64,000 bases of DNA from Triglochin maritima (Eukaryota > Streptophyta > Magnoliopsida > Alismatales > Juncaginaceae): assembly GCA_963682175.1 (NCBI GenBank), contig OY821772.1:54582925-54646924 (forward strand), in the 5' to 3' direction. This document shows positions 1 to 11,800 of the stretch, in pieces; the first letter of the stretch is position 1, and the number at the start of each line of letters is the position of its first letter. The notes beneath the pieces are model-generated. The model was given only the letters and a program-made list of their open reading frames with translations. It made no database searches and was not told the DNA's origin. A program made the translations under genes and the position numbers.

Positions 1-577
1 CAGTTTCTGGATCCACCATAATCCAATGTAAGTACTCACACTGCACTGCTTGATAGAGAAACTGTTGGACGAGATTCCGGTCTTCAGATTTTGTCCTCCT
101 TATGTAATCTCTGAAATTATAAATATGCCTTTGATTTGGATTGTCCTCCGGGAATTTTTCTTTTACTGCCTTCAAGATGTTCCGTGGTTTTGCTTACGCC
201 TCAGTCATATCACGAACAATCTTCTTCGCCCCAGAATTTAGACCACTAATTTGACGATGACCCTCTGGATAAACTGCCAGTCTGTGGTTGTGATGTCCGT
301 GAGCACTATTAAAAACCACAACCCATCCATCACGATCTCGTCGCTCCACCACTTTTATTAAGAAACGGCAACCGCAACTCTTTCTTTTGGTGTTTCTTCG
401 AAGTGCAGTATCCATATCCCGAGACTCCATTTGATTTCGTCGGTCGCATCTCAAATAACAATCCATCCGACTATCTGATCTTGTTTTGTACGACGACACG
501 ACCAAAAAAAACCCAACTCCGATAGCTACTTGTTTGACCCATTTACATGCTTCCACATCAGCTTTCTCTTTCATCAA
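1..577 (-). pseudogene. MULE/FAR1-type transposase, N-terminal fragment
   Basis: The minus strand encodes the N-terminal part of a Mutator-like/FAR1-type transposase. Reading from 577 down, a Cys-containing DNA-binding region (GCRFLIKVVERRDRDGW) is followed by a His-rich motif (HGHHNHRLAVYPEGHRQ). The same frame continues past a stop near 194 into residues typical of the segment before the transposase catalytic core (KAVKEKFPEDNPNQRHIYN, then QCEYLHWIMVDPETG) up to the left edge. In this family a Gln or similar residue is expected at the stop, so I infer a single nonsense change (CAA to TAA). The catalytic core lies outside the window, so I cannot tell whether the rest is intact. It is a transposon relic, not a host FAR1 gene, since it has a stop and borders repeats. 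Confidence 0.75.
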
Positions 578-710
578 CCCACTTTCTTCTCTTTCTTACA
601 CTATTCACCTCTTAACCACAACCCAACGCAACCTACATCTCTCATCCACATCATTTCGGGGTCCATCTTGGTAAAAAATTAAAAAAAATTCTAAAAAATC
701 AAAACATTTA
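520..710. repeat. Partial copy of a Harbinger-type MITE terminal region
   Basis: This stretch is rich in CTTTCTCTT and ACCACAACCCAAC motifs and contains CATTTCGGGGTCCATCTTGG. It closely matches both arms of the complete MITE at 27759-28499. Only one arm is present here; its outer end overlaps the end of the MULE reading frame and its inner side runs into the palindrome array at about 715. I infer a truncated relative. Confidence 0.6.
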
Positions 711-713
711 CAC

Positions 714-845
714 AGACGCCTGTTCAATGGGCGGAGCGTCTGGGTAAAACGCCTCCCCGATGGGTAAGACGTCTGGGTAAAACGCCTCCCCCATGGGGGA
801 GGCGTCTTAGCCAGACGCCCCCTCCTACGTGGGGTCGGCTTCGTC
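714..845. repeat. Array of short palindromes (GC-rich hairpins), about 33-bp period
   Basis: Four imperfect palindromes follow each other, each with a GACGCCTCC-type arm and a GGAGGCGTC-type arm around a 4-8 nt loop. The clearest lies at about 782-807 (ACGCCTCCC/GGGAGGCGT). Repeat spacing is about 33 bp. A closely similar array lies at 25745-25895. The function is unknown; a subterminal array of a DNA transposon is the simplest reading. Confidence 0.7.
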
Positions 846-1330
846 GGACGTCCGTAATTTTTTATTATTATTTTATTAAAAAAATGTTAGATATTTTACC
901 AGATTCGAGTACACTGGGGCGTTTGTTGATTCATTACTGACCTCCAAAACATTATTTTTTATGATTATAAGAGGAATATGAAGAGAGATGTGTGATATGA
1001 GGGTAAAATGTCGCGTTATAGCAGTAGAAATAAGAGAATGGTAAAATGGTAATTTGAATGGACGATTTAAGTAATTTTGGGACGATGTTTAGCAATTCAG
1101 TACAAATTTGAGCTAAATAGAATTAGTTGCATATTAATTCTCACAACTTCTAACAATAGCTGTGCAAATTTACCATTACATATAGATCAGACATGCACCC
1201 ACCATTAGATTGAAATAGATGATGAAGATTTACTGAATTTGACCTCTCAAATTTCGCCTTTATTTGAGTGTATCCGGATCCGTTGAATGTTTTACTTTTG
1301 GTAAAAGGTTAATGAAGCATTTTGTTAATC
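846..1330. other. AT-rich stretch, no gene seen
   Basis: No coding frame is supported. Around 1040-1100 the wording (GGACGATTTAAGTAATTTTGGG) resembles the sequence downstream of the second palindrome array (25990-26060). This probably marks the flank of the same repeat family. Confidence 0.5.
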
Positions 1331-1828
1331 CAAGCATTTTTAAAGCATTTTAAAAAGGAAAAAAAATTAAAATAATAAAGAAAAATAAAAAATTAGAAAA
1401 ATATGCACTTCAGAAACTTATTTGGCAAAATATGCACATTGAAAAACGGCACCACAAATCCCATTTTTATTAAGTAAAATCGGCACCTCCAATGTCGTTT
1501 TTAAACTAAGTAAAAAACGGTACCACGAGTCCTAGGGTTAATCTTGTGTGTTTGATGTTATATTGTTATGATTATTAATCTTGTGCGGATTTGATGATTT
1601 GATTAATTGATCAATTAATCTCAAAAGTCCTAATTTAATAAGTTTACATTGTTTGGTGAGTTTGGCATTGCGTGGATTTGTGTTAAACCAATTAAATTTA
1701 ATTATCAATGTTCTAGTTGTTGAAATTAGATTGATTGTGGATAATGTATTGAATTTGTTTGGATTGTAATATTTTAACCGAATAGTATGTAATTTATTTT
1801 TTGTTAATTATGTTTTACAGTTTCCAAA

Positions 1829-2512
1829 ATGTCGACTTCACACGATTGCCACGGTCTTGTTGACCATTTAGTGTTAGTACTACAGAAATATCATAGATCA
1901 TCTTCGATTCTTGAAAATGTAAGTGTTTTGATTTTTAATTTTTGTGTATCGGTATTGATTTTTATTTGACGTAAAATAATTAATTTTATTTTTCAGGAGC
2001 TTTTGACAGATATTAAATGTGTTGAGCACGTCATTCAGTTCAACACGTGGCATGTGCAAGATGAAAGCATGTGGGATTTGTTAGTGATTGCGGGATTTGA
2101 CACTGTGTCTCGATTGCAACTACTACAACTGGTTTGGAATCTGATTCGTGCTGTTGTGGAGAGGTGGAGGCCTGAGACACACACCTTCCATTTTAGACAC
2201 GGGGAGATGACCATCACGCTACAAGACGTAGATATGCTCAGTGGTCTTCGTGTTGACGGTTTGGCAGTGTGTGCAACATTAGATCACGATTGGACTCAGG
2301 TTTGCATGAATCTGTTGGATGCTGAAGAAGAAGAAGCGAGAACGGCAGTGAAAGGTGGATACGTGTCATTGAAGTAGTTGCAGCAAAATTTTCAGGTTGT
2401 TGAGCAAGATGCAACAGATAAGCATGTTATGCAGCACACGAGAGCGTACATTTTGTTTCAGTTAGGATCCAGGATAGTAGGCGATAAGAGTGGAAACAAA
2501 GTCCACCTTAGA
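1829..2512 (+). pseudogene. Plant mobile domain (MAIN-like/PP7L-like) gene, left-arm copy
   Basis: Exon 1 (1829-1918, 30 codons, MSTSHDCHG start) joins at phase 0 to exon 2 from 1997 ([15 protein letters not shown]). The protein has the hallmark [21 protein letters not shown] and [11 protein letters not shown] blocks of the plant mobile domain (aminotransferase-like PMD; often annotated as serine/threonine phosphatase 7 long form homologue). The frame hits a TAG at 2375-2377, but clear PMD homology continues in the same frame (VVEQDATDKHVMQHTRAYIL, then GDKSGNKVHL) to about 2512. There it collides tail to tail with the transposase relic. The C-terminal half of the domain is missing. I infer a truncated pseudogene with one nonsense codon. 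Confidence 0.75.
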
Positions 2513-3891
2513 TAAGAGCAAGCTACGAATGACCAAAAAATTCTTTGAAACTGCTCAATGTTGTGACTTATCCTCTGTGTCTGAATCTCGACCACGGTGT
2601 CAGGATTGGTGGTGCAAATATTAGACATAAAGCGTCTTAAGTTACGATAAGAAGCTTCATCAACTCCGTATACTTGTTCCAATGCTTTTGTTGCGGGCGT
2701 ACCAAGCTTTGTTATACTTGATATCTATGAAGTAATGAGTCTTCACTAAAGCTTGAATTTCTACAGGAGTAATGGTTATGTTTGTTCGAATGGTGGCAAC
2801 AATCATGTTAGAAATTAACCCGGTGTCACATTGCACGTGGTCATGCAAAAGTCTCTCGTTACTACAGGTGTGTTCAAACTTGTACTTCTTAACTTGAAAA
2901 CATTCTTTGCTCTGACTGTAAGAGACATGTATCTTCCATTCACACTCTTTTTTCAAACAACCAGCTGTAAATCTTTTTGGCCCAGACGTTAACACTTTGA
3001 ATTGGACACTTTTTCGCAAATGTCATTCCTTCAACTGATGCAGCAAATCTTTTTTTGTTGAGAAAATTCTATGCAACCAATAACTTCGTCCATCTTCTAA
3101 GTTATCGTATTCAGTGGACGCAACAAATACGCTCATCGACATTTCCAATCACTGAATCTTCAATCCAGTTCTCCTCAGGCTCTATGTCTGGCAAATGACT
3201 CAAATCTGGTAGTACTGGTAATGGTGGCAATTCATTAGTAACGATGACTTCATGTACGTAGCTATCAGGTTCTCGATTAACAGTGTCTGCCATATGATGA
3301 AACATGTTCTACAACTCCGGAAGTGGGGTTGAATCTACATCAACAATGTCTATCTCATCACCATCCATCTGACCATCTGCCTCATCATCATCTGTCTCAT
3401 CACTATCTGCATCTTCAACCTGTCTTCCTTGAGAATGCGATTGAACTACGTCTGCTTCATAGTTACCAATATTCATTGGTGTGTGCTCATACGATCCAAA
3501 ATAAGACTGAGGAACTGCCGAAGAAGGATCTGCTTCATATTGGCTATATGTTTGTGACATTTGTTGATAATCCTCATTCAACTGATTGTGGTGGACAATA
3601 CTATAGTGCTTGGGTTGTTTCTCAACAAACAATACAACCGTATTCATGAAGTTAAATAGAGATAGCATTGTAGCTGTGCTCTGATCATCAAAAACTTCAG
3701 CATTGTATACTTTTCATACGGTGATCATTTGCAGGTTAACTTTAGATCAAACTCTCCTTCTTGGAAACCACAAACCTGACAAACTGATTCACAGAAATCA
3801 TCATATCGCATTTGTGTTTAACATTAAACATTCGTCTGTAACCACCTTCATATTCTGGTACCTCATCTATGAATGTAACAATTGTTACCAT
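2458..3891 (-). pseudogene. mudrA-type MULE transposase, decayed N-terminal half
   Basis: The likely start at 3891 opens [17 protein letters not shown]. The following region is acidic (DSDETDDDEADGQMDGDE, about 3350-3420). Then come the MuDR DNA-binding domain (RKSVQFKVLTSGPKRFTAGC..CEWKIHVS...FEHTC, 2820-3019) and a downstream segment (MEQVYGVDEASYRNLRRFM, 2600-2682). Lesions seen: a stop or frameshift near 3740, a stop at 3309-3311 in an otherwise continuing frame, a frameshift near 3110, and a TGA where the family usually has Trp near 3030. The DDE catalytic core and SWIM finger are absent because the reading stops at the PMD junction near 2460. This is a dead copy. Confidence 0.75.
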
Positions 3892-3924
3892 AATATGGGT
3901 TTTTTCGATGGATATGTGTTAGAC

Positions 3925-4448
3925 ACGTATCCACCTTTCGCTGTAGTTCTCGCTTCTTCTTCTTCAACACCCAACAGATTCATGCAAACCTGAGTCCAAT
4001 CGTGATCTAATGTTGCACACACTGTCAAACCGTCAACACGAAGACCACTAAGCATAGCTACGTCTTGTAGCCTGATGGTCATCTCCCCGTGTCTAAAATG
4101 GAAGGTGTGTGTCTCAGGTCTCCACCTCTCCACAACAGCACGAATCAGATTCCAACTCAGTTGCAGTCGTTGCAATCGAGACACAGTGTCAAATCCCACA
4201 TGCTTTCATCTTGCACATTCCACGTGTTGAACTGAATGGCGTGCTCGACGCATTTAATATCCGTCAAAGGCTCCTGAAAATTAAATTTAATTATTTTACG
4301 TCAAATAAAAACCAATACCGATACACAAAATTTAAAATTTAAAAATCATAACACTTACATTTTCCAGAATCGAAGATGATCTATGATATTTCTGTAGTAC
4401 TAACACTGAAGGGTCAACAGGACCGTGACAATCATGTGAAGTCGACAT
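3925..4448 (-). pseudogene. Plant mobile domain gene, right-arm inverted copy
   Basis: This is the inverted partner of the PMD gene at 1829. Exon 1 runs from 4448 to about 4361 and exon 2 starts at 4273. It shares [21 protein letters not shown] and [11 protein letters not shown] with the left copy. Compared with that copy, 19 nt are missing near 4199, exactly between two 8-bp GGGATTTG repeats, which shifts the frame. Homology ends after GGYVS at about 3930, where the start region of the transposase begins in the same orientation. Non-functional as read. Confidence 0.7.
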
Positions 4449-4974
4449 TTGGGAAACTGTAAAACATAATTAACAAAAAATAATATTACATACTATTCAG
4501 TTCAAATAATACAATCTAAACAAATTCAATACATTATCCACAATCAATCTAATTTCAACAACTACAACATTCATTATTCAATTTAATTGGTTTAACACAA
4601 ATCCACACAATGTGAAACTCACCAAACAATATAAATTTATTAAATTTGGAATTCTGAGATTAATTGATCCATTAATCAAATCATCAAATCCGCACAAGAT
4701 TAATAATCATAACAATATAACATCATCATCCACACAAGATTAATTAAACAAAGTATGGTAAACTCATAAACCAAATATCAATCAAATCCAATTCAAACAA
4801 TCCACACGCATCCTAACCAAACCAATCAAATGTACGTAAATACAAACTAATAAGGCAAAATTTTAACAAAAAATGATCTAAAAATACCTGAAATCGCAGG
4901 AGAGATGGAGAGGAAAAAACACAAAATTATTTAGGAAGATTTGAGAAAATGGGATCTTGGTGCCGTTTTTAACC

Positions 4975-5195
4975 CTAAGTTAAAAACAACATCTCGGATG
5001 TCGTTTTATATAGGGTAAAAACGACACCACCACCACAAGTGTCGTTTTTAACAAAGTAAAAAACGGCACCAGTAGTGCCGTTTTTAACCTCGGGTTAAAA
5101 ACTGCACTACTAGTGCCGTTTTTTACTTGGTTAAAAAACGACATTGGAGATGTCATTTTTACTTAATAAAAACGGTATCTGAGGTGTCGTTTTTC
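4975..5195. repeat. Array of six palindromes (AAAACGGCACC/GGTGCCGTTTT type)
   Basis: Six consecutive imperfect hairpins centre near 4995, 5034, 5072, 5110, 5145 and 5180. Arms are of the type TAAAAACGGCACY and RGTGCCGTTTTTA, with 3-8 nt loops. They occupy the subterminal part of the right arm of the MULE/PMD element. The left arm keeps a shorter, more degenerate version at 1443-1545. Confidence 0.75.
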
Positions 5196-5330
5196 AATGT
5201 GCATATTTTGTCAAATAAGTTTCTATAGTGCATATTTTTACAATTTTTTATTTATTTTTGATTATTTTGAAATTTTTTCCTTATTTTAATCCATGTCAAC
5301 ATTTTGTAAGGCAAATTAATTAGCACATTA

Positions 5331-5801
5331 TTCAATCCAAAGCTAAAAGGAACTTATTCAACAAGATGAAAAATTCTCCGGCGTTACAAAACATTGATAA
5401 CATTGGTGAGGGAAACTAATTGAATTCGACGTATCTTTAAATTTACTAAGGTTGAAGCGCAGTATTGACGATTTCCGATATGTAAGATGAATCATGTAAA
5501 TGTAGGTATAACGGCTAAGACTGTGGTGAACATGTAGATGTTCCTTCACAAAGAAAACTCATTCAACACATTACACACATGTTTAACATAAGTGATTGGA
5601 ATTAGATTTTACACTCAATATACTGCAAAGTACTCAATGAAATTTTCAGAATGATGTTTTTCCCCCCTAGACAATGAGACCATTATTGATTCAATAATAT
5701 TCAACTTCCAGTAATAACTGAAAGAATACAATAGCCAACTATACATAATAATCCTTGTCCATACCAACGGGAAAATAGAGAACCAAGATCTCATACCGAC
5801 A
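5331..5801. other. 3' flank of alpha-galactosidase, no gene seen
   Basis: This AT-rich stretch separates the composite transposon from the alpha-galactosidase stop codon. It presumably contains that gene's 3' UTR on the minus strand. I see no convincing poly(A) signal or reading frame. Confidence 0.4.
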
Positions 5802-8800
5802 TTATGGTGTTAAGACATACATCTTGCAAGCATGAGAATCGACAATTGCTGATATCTTCCGTTCGACAGACGGGATGGTAGTGTGCTGCACAATTTCAAA
5901 CAAAAAACATAAACAATAAAAAGGTTAGAGATTCTACGTTATAAATAACCCCAGAAAAATAAACAATGAACTCAAGCAAGACTTCTGTTGAATGTTACCA
6001 TCCAGAGATCTCGTGCTTTAACGACAGTAGATGGTTTGAGACCGATATCAGACCAGTCCGCGGTGATAGAAGCTCGGAAGCCACTTCTGTTCCAGAGGAC
6101 AACAGCCACTCTGTTGCCACTAAGAGGACCAGACCATACCTGCATATGTCGACGAGAATCATCTTAACTCAAATGTTCTGTAAATTATCATGGAACATAA
6201 TTCCCACCCGTAAGGAAAATTAAGTGTTTTTGTCCTTGCAGAAATGGTTTATTTCACAAACTTTGGTAAGTATCAGATTACCTATGATTTTGCTTCTAAT
6301 GTCCTCCTAATTACCTTTTAAATTACAGTACATAATTCATGGTTTCCAATCTAAGTAACAATTTCTTGTTGCCTTGAACAAAAATTGTTAGAGGAATTGC
6401 CTCTTACGGTACCACATTAATTATGTGTTTTACATATTTAAATTGCCTCATCTGTGTTAGAGACTTTTTACATGACACTTGAATGGTTGACTGTGAATTA
6501 TAAGATGATGGAGAAAAAAGAACGCACCTCCAAGTCTCCTACTGATTTGACCTTTTTCCCTTGAACACCAAGTTCATCTGCTCATGGCATTCAATGTAGA
6601 GAGTCGGACGGCATAAGATTAATAAGGTTGTTTTCTTTGATCCTTTGCTTATATCATTCAAAGCAACAGGTATCATCCGGAATCCGGATATAGCTTTAAA
6701 TGAAGGTGAGAGAACTTTGATTTACCTTGGTTAACAGCGATTACTTCTGCATTGCTTAGTATAGCAAATGTTTCTTTACTCATTGATCGAACATCACACC
6801 CGATAAGTAGTGGTGCCTAGAATTGTAGATAAACAGCATACATAATAAAAAATATAAAAAGGATGATTGATTACAATGTTATAATTATTTAAAAAAAATG
6901 ATACCTTCATCAATGCCCAAATGCTGAAATGTGATCGATACTCCTCGTCCGTCATTCCACCGTTTCCCACTTCGAGCATATCCGGGTCTAAACAAAAGAG
7001 GTTGAAATTTAAGTCTCTTTCTCACAAACTAATTAAGCTTTGTTTACTCTTAAGACATTATCTACTTGAAAAAAATACTTTTGAGATATTACTATTTTAA
7101 GAATGTCACAACTTCAAATGGAGATTGTAAGATGGTTATTTTCAAGTTTTTTCCCATGAAAAAAATTGATAGTACCATTCCATGCACCAGGTTTTGCGTA
7201 TGACGCCCATTTGTCGTTTTCGTCGGCACGAGAGATCATGCTACACCCACAAAAAGAAAATATGTTCCCATGAAAACATTATAAATAAAAAAACTGTCTG
7301 GACTTCAGATTGGTAAAAGAGAAATTCTATATCTGCTCAGTTAACTAATGTATGAATTAAGTACCTCTCCCATTTATCTTTTATATCACCCGTCGTCCTC
7401 CAACTGTTCCCTATTTTAGGTGCCCATGTTGCTGGATCTTCTCGTCCCCTGTGTGAACAGGCAGAAAAGAAAATCTCTGTATATGATCATGCCACAATGG
7501 CCACCGAAATTTATTACATAATAATGTCTTTTGGTGAGCTGATTACCAACTAAAACATAACAATGTAAACCATTTGATTGAGAAATACCAACCATTCGCA
7601 TAAGGAGTAGAAAATCTTCCTTCCAGATCCTAATAAAGCTTGGCTCATCTTTGTGTACCTGCTCGATCATGAAATCAGCTAAGTAGCTAACACATTAACA
7701 TGTTAGCTGAATGGGTTGAATTTCCAATTCATTCAATTTTCAACATGTTGATTACATGAATGGTAAATGAGTAGCTTACATTAGAAACTCACATTAACAA
7801 AGTTCACATTACTTACCTTTCAAGTGGGGGAATGCCACCGTTATTGCAGTTGTCATATTTTAGATAGTCGACACCCTGAAAAACATTAACATATTACCAG
7901 TTAGCTGTTTGAGTTGAATTATTATATGTAAAATTCAGTATATATCACTTACCCACGAGGCAAATGTTTTTGCATCTTGCTCTTCATGACCAAGTGATCC
8001 TGGCATCTTCTTGCTGCAGGTTAGGCTCCTGAGAAGATGGCGAACCTTTCAACTTTAAAGTATATATGCCTTGTAGTAGTTATTTTTCGATCGTAATCCT
8101 AATCAATACTCATCCATATACAAATTTCATAGTGAAAACCGTAACTGGCATTCAAAGAAGTAGAGATCAAATAAATACCCTGCATCGCTGTAAATTCCAA
8201 GTTTGAGCGCTTTGGAATGCACATAATCTGCAAGAGCCTTTATTCCCGACGGAAAGGCCGAAACGCTAGGGACCAACTTACCCTGCAAAATGCATTCCAA
8301 TAAAGAATAATTTCAATGTTTATAAATGATATTCATTAGATTATAGAGATCAATATATCAACTCTTCGTACAAAACCTGAACAAGTTATAACCCGGTACA
8401 TTTAAATATGAAGATGTTACGCTACCCTCGTATATATCCCTCTCCCTCACGATCTCTCTCTCACCCCCACCGAACCCATCACCTCCACTCTCTCTCTCCT
8501 CTCCACCTTCTTCACCAATTCCAAACTCATCCAATTCCCACCTAGATCGATCTCCTCCGAACTCCGGTGGCACGTGTGGGGCTCCGACGACGAGCACTCC
8601 GGGGACTTTGCGCGGCGAGGTACGCCGCCCACCCACTGTTGTCGAGTCCGTTTGGTCGGGGAGGCGAGAGGAGAGGCCGGGAAGGCCGGCCGGACTCGTG
8701 CCGGCAGTGCACGACCGTGCACAGGCTGAGCGGCGCACGGACGTGCGGGCCACACCACCACGTGGTGGCGGTGGCTGTCGGACGCGGTTTCCGCGGCCCA

Positions 8801-11800
8801 CCATCACTGGGTCGACCTGCCGGAGGCCGGCGGTCGACGGGTTTTGTTGGGTTTAGGCGGTGGTAGGATACGGCATGGTAAATTGCAATTGTGGCATACA
8901 TTTTAGTGTGTTTAGGGAGATAAGAGTTAATTAGAAAAATGGCAAACTAAGACAGTAAGTTAAAGTATTTGTTAATTTAATGATTAATTGGGTGCATTGC
9001 AGAATAAACCCAAGACTTTATGAGTATTTGATTGAATAAATTAATAACCGGATTAATTGCTGGGAAATCTTGGATTTAATTGTATTTGTTTAATTGATTA
9101 ATAATTGGAGTAATTACTGGAAAAACCCTAAATTTGTTTGTATTTGAGTAAATGATTATATTTGGGTTACTCGCTGAATAAACCTTGGACTTTCTCTAAT
9201 TATGTAAAATGATTTAATTTAAGAAAAGTTGCTCTATTTTCCTTGGAATTCCTATGTAATTGTACAAAGTTTTATCAATTGGGAAAAATACTATTTTCCC
9301 CTTAACTTATGCAAATTATGTTTTGTACGTAAATTTTAGTAGAATTGCACTTATACCCATGTGTCCTTTAATTGTGAATTTAGAGCTATAATTTTTTTAT
9401 ACTGCTTATATGATTTCATAGTCATGTTTATGTTTATTGCTCTATATATTGTTGGGGTCGTTTGACTTGTGATTTTGGGGTTATTGCGTTCTTGTGAGAT
9501 TGCAAGTAGTTCGTGGATCTGTTTGTCCACCCACGTTGTGACGAGTGGCCGTTGGAGAGCATTGCTCACGGACTCGGGCATGGGGTGGTAGAGTAATGGT
9601 GTGTGAGGCACGTATGACTAGAGGTTAGGGTTTTTCCCTTGTATTGTGGTGGTTCGGGAAGGGTCCACCCACGTTGTGACGAGTGACCATTTGGGAGTGT
9701 TGCTCACAGGCTCAGGCGTGGGGTCGGCTCCCGAAGTCGTATGCAGAACTAGTTAGCTCACCAGCGTTGCGACGAGTGACCGTTAGGGAGCGTTGCTAAT
9801 GGGCTCTGGAGCGTGGTTGGAATATGGCAATATCTTGTGGGTCGGATGCGCGGTCTTGTCGAGGGTGCACGCTCGACCTCGTTGGGCACGTGGTTGTCTT
9901 CGGACGTGTGACAGTTCTGTCGTGAGAGCGGGTTGAGTGTTGCCTTGTGGATCGGATGCGCGGTGGGGTCGAGATGCACACTCGGCTTCGATGGGACGCG
10001 TGATCGCCTTGGGACACAAGACCAGTGTGTGCCGTGTGGACGACCTTGCCTAGTTTTGAGCCATCAGAGACGGCTAGACCTTGTTCAGTGTCGGGTTGAG
10101 GTGACGTACAAGATCTTGATTTCAGACTCATGCATGATTTGTGGGTGTGCAAGTGAGACGTGATAGGTGGCTGGAGAAGACTTGGGTGATGACGCGTGAC
10201 TGGATAATTGAGCTCAGTTGTCATGTATTTTCCTACTTTTCTTAGTAGTCATGTAGTAGGAATTCTAAGCTTCTTGTATTTCTCTTCCGCATTGTACTCT
10301 GATCTAGATTATATGACATCGATACTTTGTTATGTTTTAATTGAGGTCTCGACTTGATTATTGTCGATCAATGTCCCCTTTCTCTTGTTATACTAGTGAT
10401 TGATTGTTGTGTTCCGATTGCGGATTAAGAGTCTTACCGAAGAACAAGTGTACAACACCAATAATGTTTATCGAATTCCAACCCAAAAAAAACAGAAATG
10501 GTGTGTTTTTCTTCACCTGAGCATCTCTGTTCAGCTCTGCCCAACAATCATCTGAGAAGAACAAAATATAAAAAAATACAAAATGCTAACAATTAAAATT
10601 TGATTAGGAATCACTAAAAGATGGGAGAAAATAAAATAAAGAAGTGTGATCACCTAAATTGACATAGACATATCCCAGTGAAGAAAGACCTGTGGACACA
10701 ATAGCATCCGCTGCATGCAAAACATCAAACATGTCACATGGATGAAATCACAAGCAAAATACGAGGCAGCCCAAACTTTACAATATTGATCTTATAGCAA
10801 CATTTTAGATTGTTTGCGTTTTAGTTTGAGTTCACCTGTTTGCTTCACCAGGTGCTCGTTGATGTTGCAGTTGAAATGGTTCCAACTATTCCACCTGATC
10901 AAAAGTATATAAACGTCATTTTTCTCCAAATCAAAAATAGAAATTGACCATCGTAGCTGCCTTTCAAAGAAAAAACAAGCACCTTCTGATGGTTCACTGA
11001 CACAGAATTGTTTCAAAGTGTCAAAGGTCACAGGTTCAAATCTTAGATGTGGTGATTTATTCTTTGTAAGTTTTCGAATATTTCTAGTTGTAGTGTCTTT
11101 GTAATCTTTGGCTCAAGAGACACCTGATGTACCATTGAACTATCAAAGTTGTTCTTGTGTAGATATCACGTTTTTTACCAAATAACGATAACGACTATAA
11201 TCTTCCTTGCAAATTAACCCTAGATTAGACAATACAGTTCCCAACACAAACGTATAACTACAGGATACAGCAAAGTAATGTATGAAATTATTTAGTACTT
11301 TGACGACGGGTTCTTAATTTCTTATTCTATGACACTATGAGCTACTGAAGTCTAATATACTCCGCTGGAAAGTAGAAATGACTGTATTTCACTCGGGGGA
11401 AATTTCATGAATGTCCTTCAAACAATTCAAAAATTACACTGGGTGGTTTAATCATTATGTCTAGGGTGAATTGTTTGGGTATCACTAACAATCATCCAAG
11501 TTAACTTTATGTCATCTGAAAATAACTATTTGACTTAATGTCATAAAAAATCCAAAAAACTTGTCTTAATGTCATTCCATTAACAAAACCGTTAATTTCT
11601 TTGTCCGTTGTTTATCTTAATATTTAATGAAAAGTTTACAGAATCACCTTAAATAAACCTAGATTCATAAATATCATTATGTGTTGTAAATATTGTAAAA
11701 TATTACTCAAATGATTTATTTTTACTCTCTCATCTACATCTTTCTTCTCTCATCTCTTATTTTTCTCTCATTAAACTTAATTTTGCTCGATTAATAAACT

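Larger units (their letters stand above)
1330..5330. mobile_element. Composite MULE with inverted plant-mobile-domain copies
   Basis: A roughly 4-kb element bounded by long, imperfect inverted repeats: about 1380-2365 on the left and 3925-5265 on the right. Both arms begin with the same motif (AAAAATATGCAC, then AAACTTATTTG, then AAAATATGCACATTGAAAAACG), pass through a non-coding leader and contain the first two exons of a plant mobile domain gene. Between the arms lies a decayed mudrA-type transposase on the minus strand. The right arm has extra leader sequence and more palindromes than the left. PMD genes are known to travel with MULEs and other transposons in plants; here the PMD lies inside the inverted repeats themselves. 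Exact ends and the expected 9-bp target duplication could not be fixed by eye. Confidence 0.7.

Noticed and set aside
9933..10163. Small Cys-containing open frame in intron repeats
   Set aside because: Falls inside tandem repeats with no start context or homology.
8401..10445. Complete LTR element with GAAGA target duplication
   Set aside because: GAAGA occurs before TGTTACG (8414) and near 10440, but the right end is not CA and no matching terminus exists, so the match is probably chance.
8335..10495. GC-rich open frames of 75-150 residues (for example 8358-8807 and 9796-10224)
   Set aside because: They overlap on both strands in repetitive GC-rich DNA inside an intron, are Arg/Pro/Thr-rich without family motifs and look like composition artefacts.
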